Shown here: positions 40,648-50,932 of the stretch, piece by piece
Numbering within the stretch: the first letter of the stretch is position 1
How the letters are laid out: each line of letters starts with the position of its first letter
Source: Actinomycetales bacterium
GTDB taxonomy: Bacteria > Actinomycetota > Actinomycetes > S36-B12 > UBA5976
Reading direction: 5' to 3'
NCBI GenBank assembly: GCA_018969715.1
Contig: JAGWXT010000004.1
Location: forward strand, 98,197-162,196
Length of the DNA: 64,000 nt
Notes under the pieces: model-generated
Databases searched by the model: none
What the model was told of the DNA's origin: nothing
What the model saw: the letters and a program-made list of their open reading frames with translations, nothing else
Program-made: the position numbers and the translations under genes

Positions 40648-41916
40648 ATGACCCTCACCGCCGACACCGCACCCGCTGTGCCCCGCACCAATCGCTCCCT
40701 TGCCTCGGTGGTCTTCGTGGACGGGGTCCGCACCCCCTTCGGCAAGGCGGGCGGTGCCTACGCGGAGACCCGCGCCGATGACCTCGTCGTGCGGGTGATC
40801 CGCGAGCTGCTTCGCCGCAACCCCGGACTGGCTCCCGCCGAGGTCGATGATGTGGCGATCGCCGCGGCAACGCAGTCCGGGGATCAGGGGATGCTGCTGG
40901 GTCGCAGCGCAGCCCTCCTCGCCGGCCTGCCGGCGAGCGTGCCCGGGTACTCAATCGACCGCTGGTGCGCCGGGGCGATGACGGCGGTGACCACCGTGGC
41001 CGCGAGTGTCGCGGTCGGGACCAATGACGTCGCCATCGCGGCGGGCGTGGAGCACATGGGTCGGCATCCCATCGGCGATGGCCTCGATCCCAATCCCCGG
41101 TTCCTCGCTGAACGCCTCGTCGACCCCGCCGCCCTCTCCATGGGGGCGACGGCGGAGAACCTGCACGACCAGTTCCCCGCCCTGACCAAGCAGCGGGCGG
41201 ATGCCTACGCGGCAGCCAGCCAGCACCGCACGGCCAAGGCCTATGCCAACGGCCTCATCCAGCCCGACCTCGTGCCGATGGCGACCCGCAGTGCCGAGCA
41301 CGGCTGGGGCCTGCTCACCGTCGACGAGCCCCCGCGACCGGATACGACCATCGAGGGCCTCGCGAAACTGCGCACGCCCTTCCGGCCCTACGGTCGGGTG
41401 ACGGCCGGCAACTCCTCGGGCCTGAACGACGGCGCGACCGGCGCGATCATCGCGGCCGAGGACGTCGCCATCGCCCACGGCCTCCCGCGGAAGATGCGCA
41501 TGGTCACCTACGCCTTCGCCGGAGTCGGCCCAGAGGTCATGGGCTATGGGCCAGTACCGTCGACCCAGAAGGCCCTCGACCACTGTGGGCTCACCATCGA
41601 CCAGATCGGCCTGATCGAGATCAACGAGGCCTTCGCGGTTCAGGTGCTCGCATTTCTCGACCACTTCGGCATCGCCGACGACGATGAGCGAGTCAATCCC
41701 ATGGGCGGGGCGATCGCGGTCGGCCACCCACTGGCCAGCAGCGGGATTCGCCTGATGATCAACCTCGCTCGCAGCTTCGAGCGGCACCCCGAGGTGCGCT
41801 ACGGGTTGACGACGATGTGCATCGGACTGGGCATGGGCGGCACTGTCATCTGGGAGAACCCCCACCATCCGGACTACCGGCCCGCCCTCGATGGCAGCCT
41901 GGCCGGTGCCGCATGA
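40648..41916 (+). CDS. fadA: Acetyl-CoA C-acyltransferase (3-ketoacyl-CoA thiolase)
   Basis: 422 aa thiolase. Nucleophile Cys in SIDRWCAGAMTAVTTVAAS near residue 109, C-terminal His motif INEAFAVQVLAFLDHF, PMGGAIAVGHPLASSG and the acid/base Cys in TTMCIGLGMGGT. A beta-oxidation thiolase is favoured over acetoacetyl-CoA thiolase because a FadB-type multifunctional enzyme is coupled downstream (ATGA). Start ATG 40648 with GAGGAGG 7 nt upstream. Confidence 0.95.
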   Translation: MTLTADTAPAVPRTNRSLASVVFVDGVRTPFGKAGGAYAETRADDLVVRVIRELLRRNPGLAPAEVDDVAIAAATQSGDQGMLLGRSAALLAGLPASVPGYSIDRWCAGAMTAVTTVAASVAVGTNDVAIAAGVEHMGRHPIGDGLDPNPRFLAERLVDPAALSMGATAENLHDQFPALTKQRADAYAAASQHRTAKAYANGLIQPDLVPMATRSAEHGWGLLTVDEPPRPDTTIEGLAKLRTPFRPYGRVTAGNSSGLNDGATGAIIAAEDVAIAHGLPRKMRMVTYAFAGVGPEVMGYGPVPSTQKALDHCGLTIDQIGLIEINEAFAVQVLAFLDHFGIADDDERVNPMGGAIAVGHPLASSGIRLMINLARSFERHPEVRYGLTTMCIGLGMGGTVIWENPHHPDYRPALDGSLAGAA

Positions 41917-44024
41917 GCGCACATGTCACGGTGCCGCCCTTCCCCGGGGAGGTCGTCACGCAGGCGCACGTTCGCATCATCGACCTGCCCGGCGCCGGTC
42001 CGGCGGCGCTCATCACGCTGGACAACGGGGAGGACCACTCCCGGCCCAGCACCTTGGGGCCGGCGGGACTGGCCGCACTCGACGCCGCCATCGATGAGGT
42101 GGCCGCCACCTCCGGACTGGTGGCAGTGGCGATCACCGGCAAACCGTTCTGCTTCCTCGTCGGAGCCGACCTCACCGGAATCGGGCATGTCACCGAACGC
42201 GGGGCAGCGCTGGCAATGGCCCGCAGTGGGCATGCGGTGTTCCAGCGCCTCACCGGGTTGGGCATGCCCTCATTCGCCTTCATCAACGGTGCGGCAATGG
42301 GCGGGGGGCTGGAAGTCGCCCTGCACTGCGACTACCGGACGATCTCGCGGGGGCCGGGCATGATCGGGCTGCCCGAGGTCTTCCTCGGCCTTGTCCCAGG
42401 GTGGGGCGGGGCCTACCTGCTGCCGTCGCTCATCGGCGCGCGTGCTGCCTGCGAGGTGATCATCCGCAACCCGCTCAACCAGAATCGACTCCTCAAGCCC
42501 GAGCAGGCACTCGGCCTGGGAGTCGTCGACGTCGCCTTTGATGCAGCGGACTTCCTGGAGGAGTCGCTGCGGTGGGCGGCAGGGGTCGTCCGCGGGGACA
42601 TCGAGGTTCACCGCGCCGAGGTCGACCGCGGGCCCGCCTGGCAGGAGGCCGTCGCCGAGGCGCGCCAGTGGGCAGCGGCACGCACCCACGGCGCCACCCC
42701 AGCCCCGGATCGCGCCTGCGATCTCATCGAGGCCGCCGCCTCGGCCGACCGGGATGCGGCCTTCGCCGCCGAGGATGAGGCGCTCGCCGATCTCGTCATG
42801 GGCGATGAGCTGCGCGCAAGCCTCTACTCATTCGACCTCGTCCAGCGAAGGGCCAAGCGGCCACGCGGGGTCCCGGACGCGGCCCTCGCCCGGCGGGTCA
42901 CGCGCATCGGGGTGGTGGGGGCGGGACTGATGGCGCGGCAACTGGCATGGCTGTTCCTGCAGCGGCTGGAGGTGCCCGTCCACATCACTGACCTTGATCA
43001 GGCACGACTGGATGCGGGCCTTGGCTGGGTGCGCGACCAGATCGCAGAGCAGGCTGGTCGCGGACGCCTCAGCGAGCGCGAGGCGAATCGACTGCGGGGG
43101 CTGCTGACCGGGTCGCTGTCGATTGCGGACTTTGCGGGCGCCGACCTGGTCATCGAGGCCGTTGCCGAGGAGATCGAAGTCAAGCAGCGCGTCTTCGCCG
43201 ACCTTGAGCAGGTGGTCGAGCCGACCGCGGTGCTGGCGACGAACACGTCATCGCTATCGGTCACCCGGATGACGGAAGGCCTGGCCAACCCGGAGCGGGT
43301 CGTCGGAATCCATTTCTTCAACCCGGTCGCGGTCATGCCACTGGTGGAGATCGCCCGCACCCCGAGCACAGATGAGGCGACGCTGGCAACGGCCTTCACG
43401 GTCGCGCGAGCCCTGAAGAAGAGCGCCATTCTGGTGAAGGATGCCCCGGCTTTCGTCGTCAACCGACTGCTGATGCGGTTCCTCGGCGAGATCATGCGTG
43501 CCGTGGACGAGGGAACCCCGGTGAATGTGGCCGATCGCAGCCTGGACCCGCTGGGCCTGCCGATGACACCGGTCAACCTCATCGCGCTCGTCGGGCCGGG
43601 GGTCGCGTACCACGTCGCCGCGCAGATGCACTCGCAGTTCCCGGATCGGTTCTACCTGTCCGACAACCTGCGCCGGCTCGCCGAGTCGGGCCGCCCCTCC
43701 ATCTACGACTGGTCCACGGGTGCCCCAGTGCCCGATCCCGAGGTGATGGCGCTGTTCAGCATCGGTCGCCCAGCCATGGGTGACCCCGCCACTGAAGCGG
43801 AGATTCGGTCCCGTGCCCTCGCAGCACTGGCCGACGAGGTGGGCCGGATGCTCGATGAGGGCGTGGTTGCGGAAGTTGCCGACCTTGACCTGGCCATGAT
43901 CCTCGGCGCCGGCTGGCCGTTCTGGCTCGGGGGGATGACGCCCTACCTTGACCGCAGCGGTGCCTCAGTGCGGGTGAGGGGATCGAGGTTCCTGCCACCG
44001 GGAGTGGCAAGCGTCCCGGCCTGA
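41913..44024 (+). CDS. fadB: Multifunctional 3-hydroxyacyl-CoA dehydrogenase/enoyl-CoA hydratase FadB
   Basis: 703 aa. N-terminal crotonase domain with [17 protein letters not shown] (oxyanion loop), [20 protein letters not shown] and [20 protein letters not shown]; then NAD-binding HAD domain [18 protein letters not shown], the catalytic His region [17 protein letters not shown] and [15 protein letters not shown]. In GAGLMARQ the usual MG..IA pattern is MARQLA. Its last 82 nt overlap the 3' end of dxs on the other strand. Start ATG overlaps the fadA stop. Confidence 0.95.
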   Translation: MSAHVTVPPFPGEVVTQAHVRIIDLPGAGPAALITLDNGEDHSRPSTLGPAGLAALDAAIDEVAATSGLVAVAITGKPFCFLVGADLTGIGHVTERGAALAMARSGHAVFQRLTGLGMPSFAFINGAAMGGGLEVALHCDYRTISRGPGMIGLPEVFLGLVPGWGGAYLLPSLIGARAACEVIIRNPLNQNRLLKPEQALGLGVVDVAFDAADFLEESLRWAAGVVRGDIEVHRAEVDRGPAWQEAVAEARQWAAARTHGATPAPDRACDLIEAAASADRDAAFAAEDEALADLVMGDELRASLYSFDLVQRRAKRPRGVPDAALARRVTRIGVVGAGLMARQLAWLFLQRLEVPVHITDLDQARLDAGLGWVRDQIAEQAGRGRLSEREANRLRGLLTGSLSIADFAGADLVIEAVAEEIEVKQRVFADLEQVVEPTAVLATNTSSLSVTRMTEGLANPERVVGIHFFNPVAVMPLVEIARTPSTDEATLATAFTVARALKKSAILVKDAPAFVVNRLLMRFLGEIMRAVDEGTPVNVADRSLDPLGLPMTPVNLIALVGPGVAYHVAAQMHSQFPDRFYLSDNLRRLAESGRPSIYDWSTGAPVPDPEVMALFSIGRPAMGDPATEAEIRSRALAALADEVGRMLDEGVVAEVADLDLAMILGAGWPFWLGGMTPYLDRSGASVRVRGSRFLPPGVASVPA

Positions 44025-45955
44025 CCAACCCCGGCCTGACCGGCTGGGTCATCGTCAGCGGGCGGTACCGGCGCGGCGGCGGTCGTCAATGCCGCGATGG
44101 TCTCGATGATCGTGCGGCTCACCTGCTGCGAGGTCAGTCCCACCCTCGCCAGCACCTCGGCCCGGCTGCCGTGGTCCAGGAACGCCGCCGGCAGCCCGAG
44201 GTCGCGCTGGGGGACGTCAACACCGGCATCCCGACAGGCCTGGCTCACGGCGGCGGCAACGCCGCCGTGACGCACGTTGTCCTCGACAACCACGACCAGC
44301 CGATGGTCGGCGATGAGATCCACCAGCGCCTGCGGCACTGGCGTCACCCACCGGGGATCGACGACCCGCACTCCGACCCCATGATCGGCGCACCGATGGG
44401 CCACCTCGCAGGCCATCGATGCGAATGGGCCGACGCTCACCAGCAGGACATCTGCCCCCGGCTGGTCAACGAGGATGTCCAGCCCATTGCGCTGGGCCAG
44501 AGCCGGCACCGGCTCACCGAGCGCCCCCTTGGGGAAGCGCACCACTGTCGGACCATCGCTGACCGCCACCGCCTCACCGAGGAGCTCCCGCAGCCGCTCG
44601 CCGTCGCGCGGTGCCGCGATCCGCAGTCCCGGCACCACCTGCAGGATTGACAGGTCCCACATTCCATTGTGGCTGGCACCGTCGTCCCCGGTGACCCCGG
44701 CGCGATCGAGGACGAAGGTGACGGCTGCACGGTGCAGGGCACAGTCCATGAGCACCTGATCGAAGGCGCGGCTGAGGAATGTCGCATACACCGCGACCAC
44801 CGGGTGCAGTCCGGTGTAGGCCATGCCCGCCGCGGCGGTCACCGCGTGCTGCTCCGCAATGCCGACATCGATGAATCGGTCGGGGAAGCGGGCCGCGAAG
44901 GCGTCGAGGCCGGTGGGGCCGGGCATCGCCGCGGTGATCGCCACCAGCTCGGGGTGGCGACCACCGAGCTCGATGAGCGCACTGCTGAAGGTGGATGTCC
45001 AGGTCGGACCGCCAACGGTGATCGGCGCCCCGGTGGTGGGGTTGATCGCCGGCACGGAGTGGAAGCGCTCGGCCTCGTCATCGAGGGCCGCCGGGTAGCC
45101 GCGTCCCTTCTCGGTGATGGCGTGGACGATCACCGGCCCCTCGAACCGCCGCGCATCATGGAGGATGTGCTCCAGCAGCTCCACATCGTGGCCGTCGATG
45201 GGTCCCAGGTACTTCAGGCCGAGCCCCTCGAACATCCCCTGCGGCACAAGGACGTCGCGCAGTCCGCGCTTGACCCCGTGCAGAGCGTCATACACAGACG
45301 GGCCGACGACGGGCGTGCGGTGCAGAACGTCCTTACCCCACTGCAGCACCCGCTCGTACTGCGGCGAGGTGCGCAGGTCCGCAAGGTGGCGGGACAGCCC
45401 GCCGATGGTCGGCGAGTAGGAGCGGCCGTTGTCGTTGACGATGATGACAACCGGCTGGCCGGATCCGGCGATGTTGTTCAGGGCCTCCCACGCCATGCCA
45501 CCGGTGAGGGCCCCATCGCCGATGACGGCCACCACCCGGCGGCGGTTCGCCTCGCCGCGACGCGCAATGCCCCGGGAGAGGCCGTCCGCCCAGGAGAGGG
45601 CGGTGCTGGCATGGCTGTTCTCCACGATGTCATGACTGCTCTCACGGCGGGAGGGATAGCCTGATAGGCCCGCCTCCTTGCGCAGTCGCGTGAATTCCGC
45701 TGCCCGGCCGGTGAGGAGCTTGTGGACATAGGACTGGTGGCCGGTATCCCAGACGATCGGATCACGCGGGGAGTCGAAGACGCGGTGAATGGCGAGGGTC
45801 AACTCCACCACGCCGAGGTTGGGGCCGAGGTGACCGCCGGTGCGAGCGACATGCTCGATCAGGAAGTCGCGGATCTCGGATGCGAGGGCGGGCAGCTCCG
45901 AGGAGGGCAGGGCTCGCAGATGCGCCGGCGTGGTGACCCGGTCGAGCATGGTCAT
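43943..45955 (-). CDS. dxs: 1-deoxy-D-xylulose-5-phosphate synthase
   Basis: 670 aa thiamine-diphosphate enzyme opening the MEP isoprenoid pathway. [54 protein letters not shown] (ThDP motif), [19 protein letters not shown], and [20 protein letters not shown] are the standard motifs. The ATG follows a GGGAGAGGG ribosome site. The C-terminal about 45 residues, rich in Ala/Pro, extend past the usual end and overlap fadB antiparallel by 82 nt. Confidence 0.97.
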   Translation of the reverse strand: MTMLDRVTTPAHLRALPSSELPALASEIRDFLIEHVARTGGHLGPNLGVVELTLAIHRVFDSPRDPIVWDTGHQSYVHKLLTGRAAEFTRLRKEAGLSGYPSRRESSHDIVENSHASTALSWADGLSRGIARRGEANRRRVVAVIGDGALTGGMAWEALNNIAGSGQPVVIIVNDNGRSYSPTIGGLSRHLADLRTSPQYERVLQWGKDVLHRTPVVGPSVYDALHGVKRGLRDVLVPQGMFEGLGLKYLGPIDGHDVELLEHILHDARRFEGPVIVHAITEKGRGYPAALDDEAERFHSVPAINPTTGAPITVGGPTWTSTFSSALIELGGRHPELVAITAAMPGPTGLDAFAARFPDRFIDVGIAEQHAVTAAAGMAYTGLHPVVAVYATFLSRAFDQVLMDCALHRAAVTFVLDRAGVTGDDGASHNGMWDLSILQVVPGLRIAAPRDGERLRELLGEAVAVSDGPTVVRFPKGALGEPVPALAQRNGLDILVDQPGADVLLVSVGPFASMACEVAHRCADHGVGVRVVDPRWVTPVPQALVDLIADHRLVVVVEDNVRHGGVAAAVSQACRDAGVDVPQRDLGLPAAFLDHGSRAEVLARVGLTSQQVSRTIIETIAALTTAAAPVPPADDDPAGQAGVGQAGTLATPGGRNLDPLTRTEAPLRSR

Positions 45956-46011
45956 CGGTCACCCTCTCCCGCGATCGCTGCCACTGTGGTCAACGCCTCC
46001 CGTATTCAACT

Positions 46012-47274
46012 CTAGGCGCCGCTGGGCAGGAGGACGGGAGCCGCGTGGACGGACACCGTACCCCCCAGCTCCGCCGGGTGGCTGGCAAGGCAGCCCTCCG
46101 GATCGGCCAGCAGGGTGCTGAACGCAGTCTCAGCGGCCCCCATGAGGGTTGCATCGGCGCCGAGCACCGGTACGCACAGGCGCGCCGGACCAGCGCGCCC
46201 CGCAAGGGTGCCCGCGACCGCATCGACGATCTCCACCCGGGAGACCTCCCACCACTGGGGCAGCACCCCGCCGAGGATGATCACCTCCGGGTCATAGGCC
46301 GCAACCAGGGTGGCCAGCCCGACCGCGAGCCAGTGAGTCGGCTCCTGCAGCGCCTGACGGACGCGCTCGGGCTCGACGCCCGCCAGCGCGAGCAGTTCGG
46401 GCAGTCCTGTCGCCCCAGCGCGCTGAGCGGCTCGGGCGAGGGCGGGCAGGCCGATCTCCGTCTCCCAGCATCCCGTTGCACCGCAACGACAGGGCCGACC
46501 CGCCGGGTTGACGGGGATGTGGCCGATCTCCCCGGCGAAGCCCCGGTGTCCTCGCAGGAGTGACCCGGCAACGATCACCCCACCGCCGACCCCGATGTCG
46601 GCGGCCACGAACACGAGGTTGCCCGCATGCGTTCCCGCCCCCCGCAGGTGCTCGGCCCAGGCGCCGAGGTCGGCGTCGTTGCCGACGGTGACGGGTGCCG
46701 CAAGTGCGGTTGCCGCGAGGCTGCCCAGGGGGACATCCCGCCAGCCCAGATTCGGCGCCGCGTGCACCCGGCCATCGGTGGGACGAACGATCCCCGGCAC
46801 CGCCACCCCCACACCCACGCCGACTGAGCCGACGTCCCGAGGCCGCAGGAGGTCCGCACCCTCCCGCAGCAGTCGACCGACCTCCCCCGGGCTGCGGTGC
46901 CGGTCTGTCAGCGGCACCTCATGGCGACGGAGCACCTGACCACCCAAGCCCACCCGTGCCATGCGCAGGCGCTTCACGGTGATGTCGACCGCCAGCACCG
47001 AGGCGCCATCCGGGGAGCACTCCAGCAGGATCGATGGCCGACCAGGCGCCCCCCGATCGGTAGCCCCCACCTCGCGGACCAGGCCGAGCGAGCCAAGCCG
47101 CGCCGCGAGATCGCCGATAGTCGAGCGATTCAACCCGGTGAGGTCGGTCAACTCCGCCCTGGAGATGGGGCCGGCCAGATGGATCGCCCGCAGCACGGTC
47201 CCCAGGTTGTGGCGGCGCAGCGCTCCGCGGTTCGCCCCCGCCACTGCGCTCAGGGCAACGGCGCGGCCCGTCAT
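46012..47274 (-). CDS. ROK-family transcriptional regulator (XylR/Rok7B7-like)
   Basis: 420 aa. An N-terminal winged helix (ALRRHNLGTVLRAIHLAG, ISRAELTDLTGLNRSTIGDL) precedes the ROK sugar-kinase-like domain with GYGVAVPG-type VGVGVAVPGIV, FVAADIGVGGGVIV and the zinc motif HIPVNPAGRPCRCGATGCWE. Binding-type ROK repressors lack kinase use; a DNA-binding domain here marks a regulator, not glucokinase. ATGA overlap with xylH and its place in the xylose cluster point to the control of xylose uptake. In Streptomyces a ROK regulator of xylFGH sits in the same dxs-acn interval. The 5' end lies in the same run as xylH; there is a 56-nt gap to dxs. Confidence 0.85.
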   Translation of the reverse strand: MTGRAVALSAVAGANRGALRRHNLGTVLRAIHLAGPISRAELTDLTGLNRSTIGDLAARLGSLGLVREVGATDRGAPGRPSILLECSPDGASVLAVDITVKRLRMARVGLGGQVLRRHEVPLTDRHRSPGEVGRLLREGADLLRPRDVGSVGVGVGVAVPGIVRPTDGRVHAAPNLGWRDVPLGSLAATALAAPVTVGNDADLGAWAEHLRGAGTHAGNLVFVAADIGVGGGVIVAGSLLRGHRGFAGEIGHIPVNPAGRPCRCGATGCWETEIGLPALARAAQRAGATGLPELLALAGVEPERVRQALQEPTHWLAVGLATLVAAYDPEVIILGGVLPQWWEVSRVEIVDAVAGTLAGRAGPARLCVPVLGADATLMGAAETAFSTLLADPEGCLASHPAELGGTVSVHAAPVLLPSGA

Positions 47275-48545
47275 CCCCCGGTCAGTCGCCGGCGGCGCGA
47301 CAGCGCATCGGCGGAGGCGGCGAGCATGAGCACCCCGCCGGTGATCATCAACTTCGTCCCGGCGCTGTAGCCGAGCAGGCCCATACCGTTGTCGATGACG
47401 GCGACGACCGCCCCTCCGATGAGCGCATCCTGAATCCGACCCCGTCCCCCGAACAGGCTCGTCCCGCCGATCACGGCGGCGGCCACGGCACTGAGGACGA
47501 CGAACCGCCCGGCATTCGGATCAACCGAGGCCGCACGGCTGGCGTAGACCAGTCCAGCGAATGCTGCGGTCCCCGAGCAGATGCAGAAGCAGACGATGCG
47601 CACGTAGCTGATGGAGATCCCGGCACGACGTGCCGCCTCGACGTTGCCACCGACTGCGTAGATGTGCCGCCCGAAGGCGGTGCGGTTGAGCAGGAACCAG
47701 AACACGATCGTCAGCAGGGCGATGATCGGCACGATGATCGGCACTCCGCTGAGCGGATTCTTCGCCGGGTTGATGCTGCGCTCGAGGTTCAGCACCCACA
47801 CCATCCCGAAACCGAGCAGGGCGAGCACCGCCGCCTTGGCCAGGATGGTCAGCAGCGGGGTCGCCGGGAATCCCCGCACCAGACGCTGGCGGCGGCCGAG
47901 CAGCGCAGCGGTGAGATAGCCGACGACGACGATGGCGTAGAACACCCACCCGAGCAGCGGCGGCAGGTTGCGGTTCTGAATGGCGAGGATCACCGGCTCG
48001 GTGATCCTGATATTGCCGCCCTCACCGATGATGACGAGTACCAGACCCTGCAAGCCTAGGAACAGTGCGAGGGTGACGACGAAGGAGGGCACGCCGATCC
48101 GGGCCACCATCATGCCGATGAACAGCCCGATGGCGATCCCCGAGGCCAGGGCCGCCGTCACCGCGATCGGCCAGGCCACCCCCTGCTTCTGGATCAGCAC
48201 CGCGAGGATCGCCGCTGCCACCCCGGAGGTCACACCAGCGGAGAGGTCGATCTCGCCCAGCAGCAGGACGAACACCAGTCCCATCGCCAGGATCATCACC
48301 AGTGCGGCCTGGGTGAAGAAGTTCGCGAAGTTCAGCGGGGTCAGGAAGGTCGGCCGCAGCAGGGCGAACAGGATCACCAGCACAACCAGGCCGATGAGTG
48401 CGGGCAGCGACCCCATATCCCCGGAGCGCAGTCGAACCAGGCCGCCCCGCAGCCCATCCTGCTGGCCGGATCGCAGATAGCCCGGCTCCTCCGCGGTCGC
48501 CATCGTCCCTGACTGCTCCGTCGGTGACGCCATACCGTTCGCCAT
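47271..48545 (-). CDS. xylH: D-xylose ABC transporter permease XylH
   Basis: 424 aa, about ten membrane helices in the BPD_transp_2 pattern, e.g. MILAMGLVFVLLLGEIDLSAG and the IGGTSLFGGRGRIQDALIGG motif near the C-terminus. Cytoplasmic N-terminus of about 40 residues. ATG 48545 chosen because GGAGGG stands 7 nt before it; a GTG 15 bases upstream lacks such spacing. It follows xylG by 15 nt and runs into the ROK regulator. Confidence 0.92.
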   Translation of the reverse strand: MANGMASPTEQSGTMATAEEPGYLRSGQQDGLRGGLVRLRSGDMGSLPALIGLVVLVILFALLRPTFLTPLNFANFFTQAALVMILAMGLVFVLLLGEIDLSAGVTSGVAAAILAVLIQKQGVAWPIAVTAALASGIAIGLFIGMMVARIGVPSFVVTLALFLGLQGLVLVIIGEGGNIRITEPVILAIQNRNLPPLLGWVFYAIVVVGYLTAALLGRRQRLVRGFPATPLLTILAKAAVLALLGFGMVWVLNLERSINPAKNPLSGVPIIVPIIALLTIVFWFLLNRTAFGRHIYAVGGNVEAARRAGISISYVRIVCFCICSGTAAFAGLVYASRAASVDPNAGRFVVLSAVAAAVIGGTSLFGGRGRIQDALIGGAVVAVIDNGMGLLGYSAGTKLMITGGVLMLAASADALSRRRRLTGG

Positions 48546-48560
48546 GTCCTTCCCTCCCAC

Positions 48561-49358
48561 CTACGCGTCCTGGGCCGCGGTGCGGCCGCCGGTGATGTAC
48601 TCGACGACCTCGCCGGGAGTGGTCTGGGCAGCCGGCAGGCAGGCGGTCATCGTGCCGAGGTAGAGCACATAGATCAGGTCGGCGACCGCGAAGACGTCCT
48701 GCAGGTTGTGGGAGATGATCACCACGCCCAGCCCGGCCGAGCGCAATTCGCGCACCAGCGCGAGCACCTGCTCGGTCTGCGCCACCCCCAGAGCGGCGGT
48801 GGGCTCGTCGAGGATGACGACCTTGCGGTTCCACAGCACCGCCCGGGCGATCGCCACGGTCTGGCGCTGCCCACCGGAGAGCTGGGCCACCTGCTGGCGC
48901 AGTGACGAGACGGTTCGCACCGACAGGCCGCGCAGGGTCTCCCCGGCCCGGTGCTCCATGGCCGCCTCGTCGAGGGTGACCCCGCGATGCAGTTCCCGGC
49001 CGAGGAACATGTTCTGGACGATGTCAAGGTTGTCGCACAGGGCGAGGTCCTGATACACCACTTCGATGCCGAGTTCCGCGGCCGCGCGCGGGCTGTCGAT
49101 ATGCACCTCACGACCCTCGAACTGCACGCGACCGGCGTCGAATGGCTGGATCCCCGCCAGCCCCTTGATGAGCGTTGTCTTGCCGGCGCCGTTGTCACCG
49201 ACCAAGGCGGTGACCGTCCCAGGCCGGATGGCGAAGTCGACACCCCGCAGCACATGGACCGGACCGAAGGACTTCACAATGCCCGTTGCCGAGAGGAACG
49301 GCGCAGGCTCCTCCCCGCCGGGGGGATGCTCTCCAAGTCCCGCAGTTGTGGTCACCAT
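48561..49358 (-). CDS. xylG: Sugar ABC transporter ATP-binding protein XylG (single-domain)
   Basis: 265 aa, one nucleotide-binding domain. Walker A VGDNGAGKTTLIKGLAG, Q-loop EVVYQDLALCDN, signature AQLSGGQRQTVAIARAVL, Walker B VVILDEPTAALG and switch His IISHNLQDVF. E. coli XylG has two such domains in one chain; this is a half-size protein expected to dimerise, the form common in actinobacterial sugar transporters. GGAAGTGAGGG precedes the ATG. Confidence 0.92.
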   Translation of the reverse strand: MVTTTAGLGEHPPGGEEPAPFLSATGIVKSFGPVHVLRGVDFAIRPGTVTALVGDNGAGKTTLIKGLAGIQPFDAGRVQFEGREVHIDSPRAAAELGIEVVYQDLALCDNLDIVQNMFLGRELHRGVTLDEAAMEHRAGETLRGLSVRTVSSLRQQVAQLSGGQRQTVAIARAVLWNRKVVILDEPTAALGVAQTEQVLALVRELRSAGLGVVIISHNLQDVFAVADLIYVLYLGTMTACLPAAQTTPGEVVEYITGGRTAAQDA

Positions 49359-49531
49359 GCCCTCACTTCCTTCTCGTCACGGCACACCCGGCCCCCGGGT
49401 GCCACCGGAAGCCGCACAGCAGGTGCCGGCATCCGCAGTCAGCGGTCCGGCGGGTGCCACAGCATGCCACGCCGGCCGCTGCCGGTCCACCCACCACAGT
49501 TCCTCGAGCATCGGGTCGCCCCGGTGCGGGA

Positions 49532-49573
49532 GGACTCCCTCCGCTGGCCACCAGTGGCCAGCGGAGGGAGTCC
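49532..49573 (-). terminator. Perfect 19-bp hairpin between xylF and xylG
   Basis: 19 bases at 49532-49550 pair exactly with 49555-49573 around CCAG, 66 nt past the xylF stop. No T tract. Partial termination or 3' mRNA protection would raise binding-protein levels over permease. The rest of the 280-nt gap (49359-49638) shows nothing else. Confidence 0.7.
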
Positions 49574-49638
49574 CACCATCACTGCCTGCCGATCGGCGAC
49601 TGCCCGGTCGACTGACTGCTTGACCTACTCGACGTGAT

Positions 49639-50745
49639 CTACTTGATGCCGAGCTCGGTGCAGATGGCCGCCACCGCGTCGACGCACAGGTCGGCAGCGG
49701 TGAACCCGGCAGTGCCCGCGTCCAGGACGCCCTGCACGCCGTCCTTGTACACGGCAACCGGGTCGGAGTACTTCGCCGGCACGGAGGTGCCGTTGACGTC
49801 CACCGTGTCCGGAACCTCCGGGCGCTCGCCGTTGAGCAGTGCGATGGCGAGAGCAGAGGCGTCGGCCGCCTCGAGGGCGGTGTTCTTGAACACCGTCATG
49901 CACTGCTTGCCGAGCAGGACGTTCTGCACACCCGAGAGGGTGGCGTCCTGGCCGGTCACCGGCAGCGTGACGCCGTTCTTGTCGTTGACAGCGATCGCTG
50001 CGCCACCGAGGCCGTCATTGGCCGCGAGCACGCCATCGATCTTCCCGCCCAGGTCGGTGAACATCTGCTCGTAGATGACACCACCCTGCTGGTTGTCCCA
50101 GTCGGGAACGGACTCATCCTTCACCGGGGTGATGCCGGCGTCAGCGAGGGTCGTCTCGTAGCCCTCCTTGAACATCGCCGCATTGCCGTCGGTCGGCGAG
50201 CCATTGAGGAAGACCACCTGTGCTGCGGCAAGGTCCACGCCGTTGTCGGTGAGACACTTGACCAGACCCTCACCCTGCAGCTGGCCGACACGGACGTTGT
50301 TGAACGACACGTAGTAGTCAGCCGGGGCGAACGGCCGGTCGTAGGCGATGACCGGAATGCCCTGTGCCTGCGCCTTCTCGGCCACGGTTGCACCGGAGCC
50401 GTTGAGGTCGACGAGGATCATCACACCGCAGCCGCCGGCGAGCATCTGGTCACCGATGGTGAGGTACTGGTTGGTGTCGCCCTGGGCGTTCTGGATGTCG
50501 GACTCGAAGCCAGCGGCCTCGAGAGCAGACTGGATCGCCGGGCGGTCCTGGTTCTCCCACCGGTCTGAGGACTGGCTGTCCGGGAGGATGACGCAGGCGC
50601 GGCCCGCGTCGACGGTCACCTCGGCAGCGGTCTCCGCCGGGGTGGCAGCGGTCTCCGCTGCTGTGTCAGTGCCCCCGCCGCATGCGGCGAGGACCAGAGC
50701 GACGGCGCCGACAAGGCCGGCCGCCGCGGTGGTGCGCTTGAGCAT
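49639..50745 (-). CDS. xylF: D-xylose-binding lipoprotein XylF
   Basis: 368 aa periplasmic-binding protein. Lipoprotein signal with LVLAACGGG (lipobox Cys near residue 22), then ACVILPDSQSSDRWENQDRP, IPVIAYDRPFAPADYYVSFN, LNGSPTDGNAAMFKEGY and DGVLAANDGLGGAAIA, the type-1 sugar-binding pattern of xylose/ribose proteins. ATG 50745 follows GAAAGGA. Lies in the xyl cluster downstream of xylA; the upstream 187 nt contain three 43-bp repeats. Confidence 0.93.
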   Translation of the reverse strand: MLKRTTAAAGLVGAVALVLAACGGGTDTAAETAATPAETAAEVTVDAGRACVILPDSQSSDRWENQDRPAIQSALEAAGFESDIQNAQGDTNQYLTIGDQMLAGGCGVMILVDLNGSGATVAEKAQAQGIPVIAYDRPFAPADYYVSFNNVRVGQLQGEGLVKCLTDNGVDLAAAQVVFLNGSPTDGNAAMFKEGYETTLADAGITPVKDESVPDWDNQQGGVIYEQMFTDLGGKIDGVLAANDGLGGAAIAVNDKNGVTLPVTGQDATLSGVQNVLLGKQCMTVFKNTALEAADASALAIALLNGERPEVPDTVDVNGTSVPAKYSDPVAVYKDGVQGVLDAGTAGFTAADLCVDAVAAICTELGIK

Positions 50746-50769
50746 TCGCTCAGTTCCTTTCTCTTGGAC

Positions 50770-50898
50770 GATCCGGTCACCAACGGTGACCGGACACCTC
50801 GTGTTCCTGGCCGATCCGGTCACCAACGGTGACCGGACACCTCGTGTTCCTGGCCGATCCGGTCACCAACGGTGACCGGACACCTCGTGTTCCTGGCC
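50770..50898. repeat. Three perfect 43-bp tandem repeats with internal palindrome
   Basis: Copies at 50770-50812, 50813-50855 and 50856-50898 are identical. Each carries CCGGTCACC, three bases, GGTGACCGG, a 9-bp inverted repeat. They lie between the xylA stop and the xylF start, ending 24 nt before xylF. No good -10 box was seen inside, so they may act as RNA hairpins in a xylA-xylF transcript or as DNA operators spaced by about four helical turns. Confidence 0.95.
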
Positions 50899-50932
50899 TG
50901 ACGGTCCTCCCGCAGGCCCGCTCCCCATTCCC

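Noticed and set aside
46012..47274. ROK glucokinase
   Set aside because: A complete N-terminal winged helix makes it a regulator.
50770..50898. CRISPR array from the 43-bp repeats
   Set aside because: Copies are directly contiguous with no spacers and no cas genes nearby.
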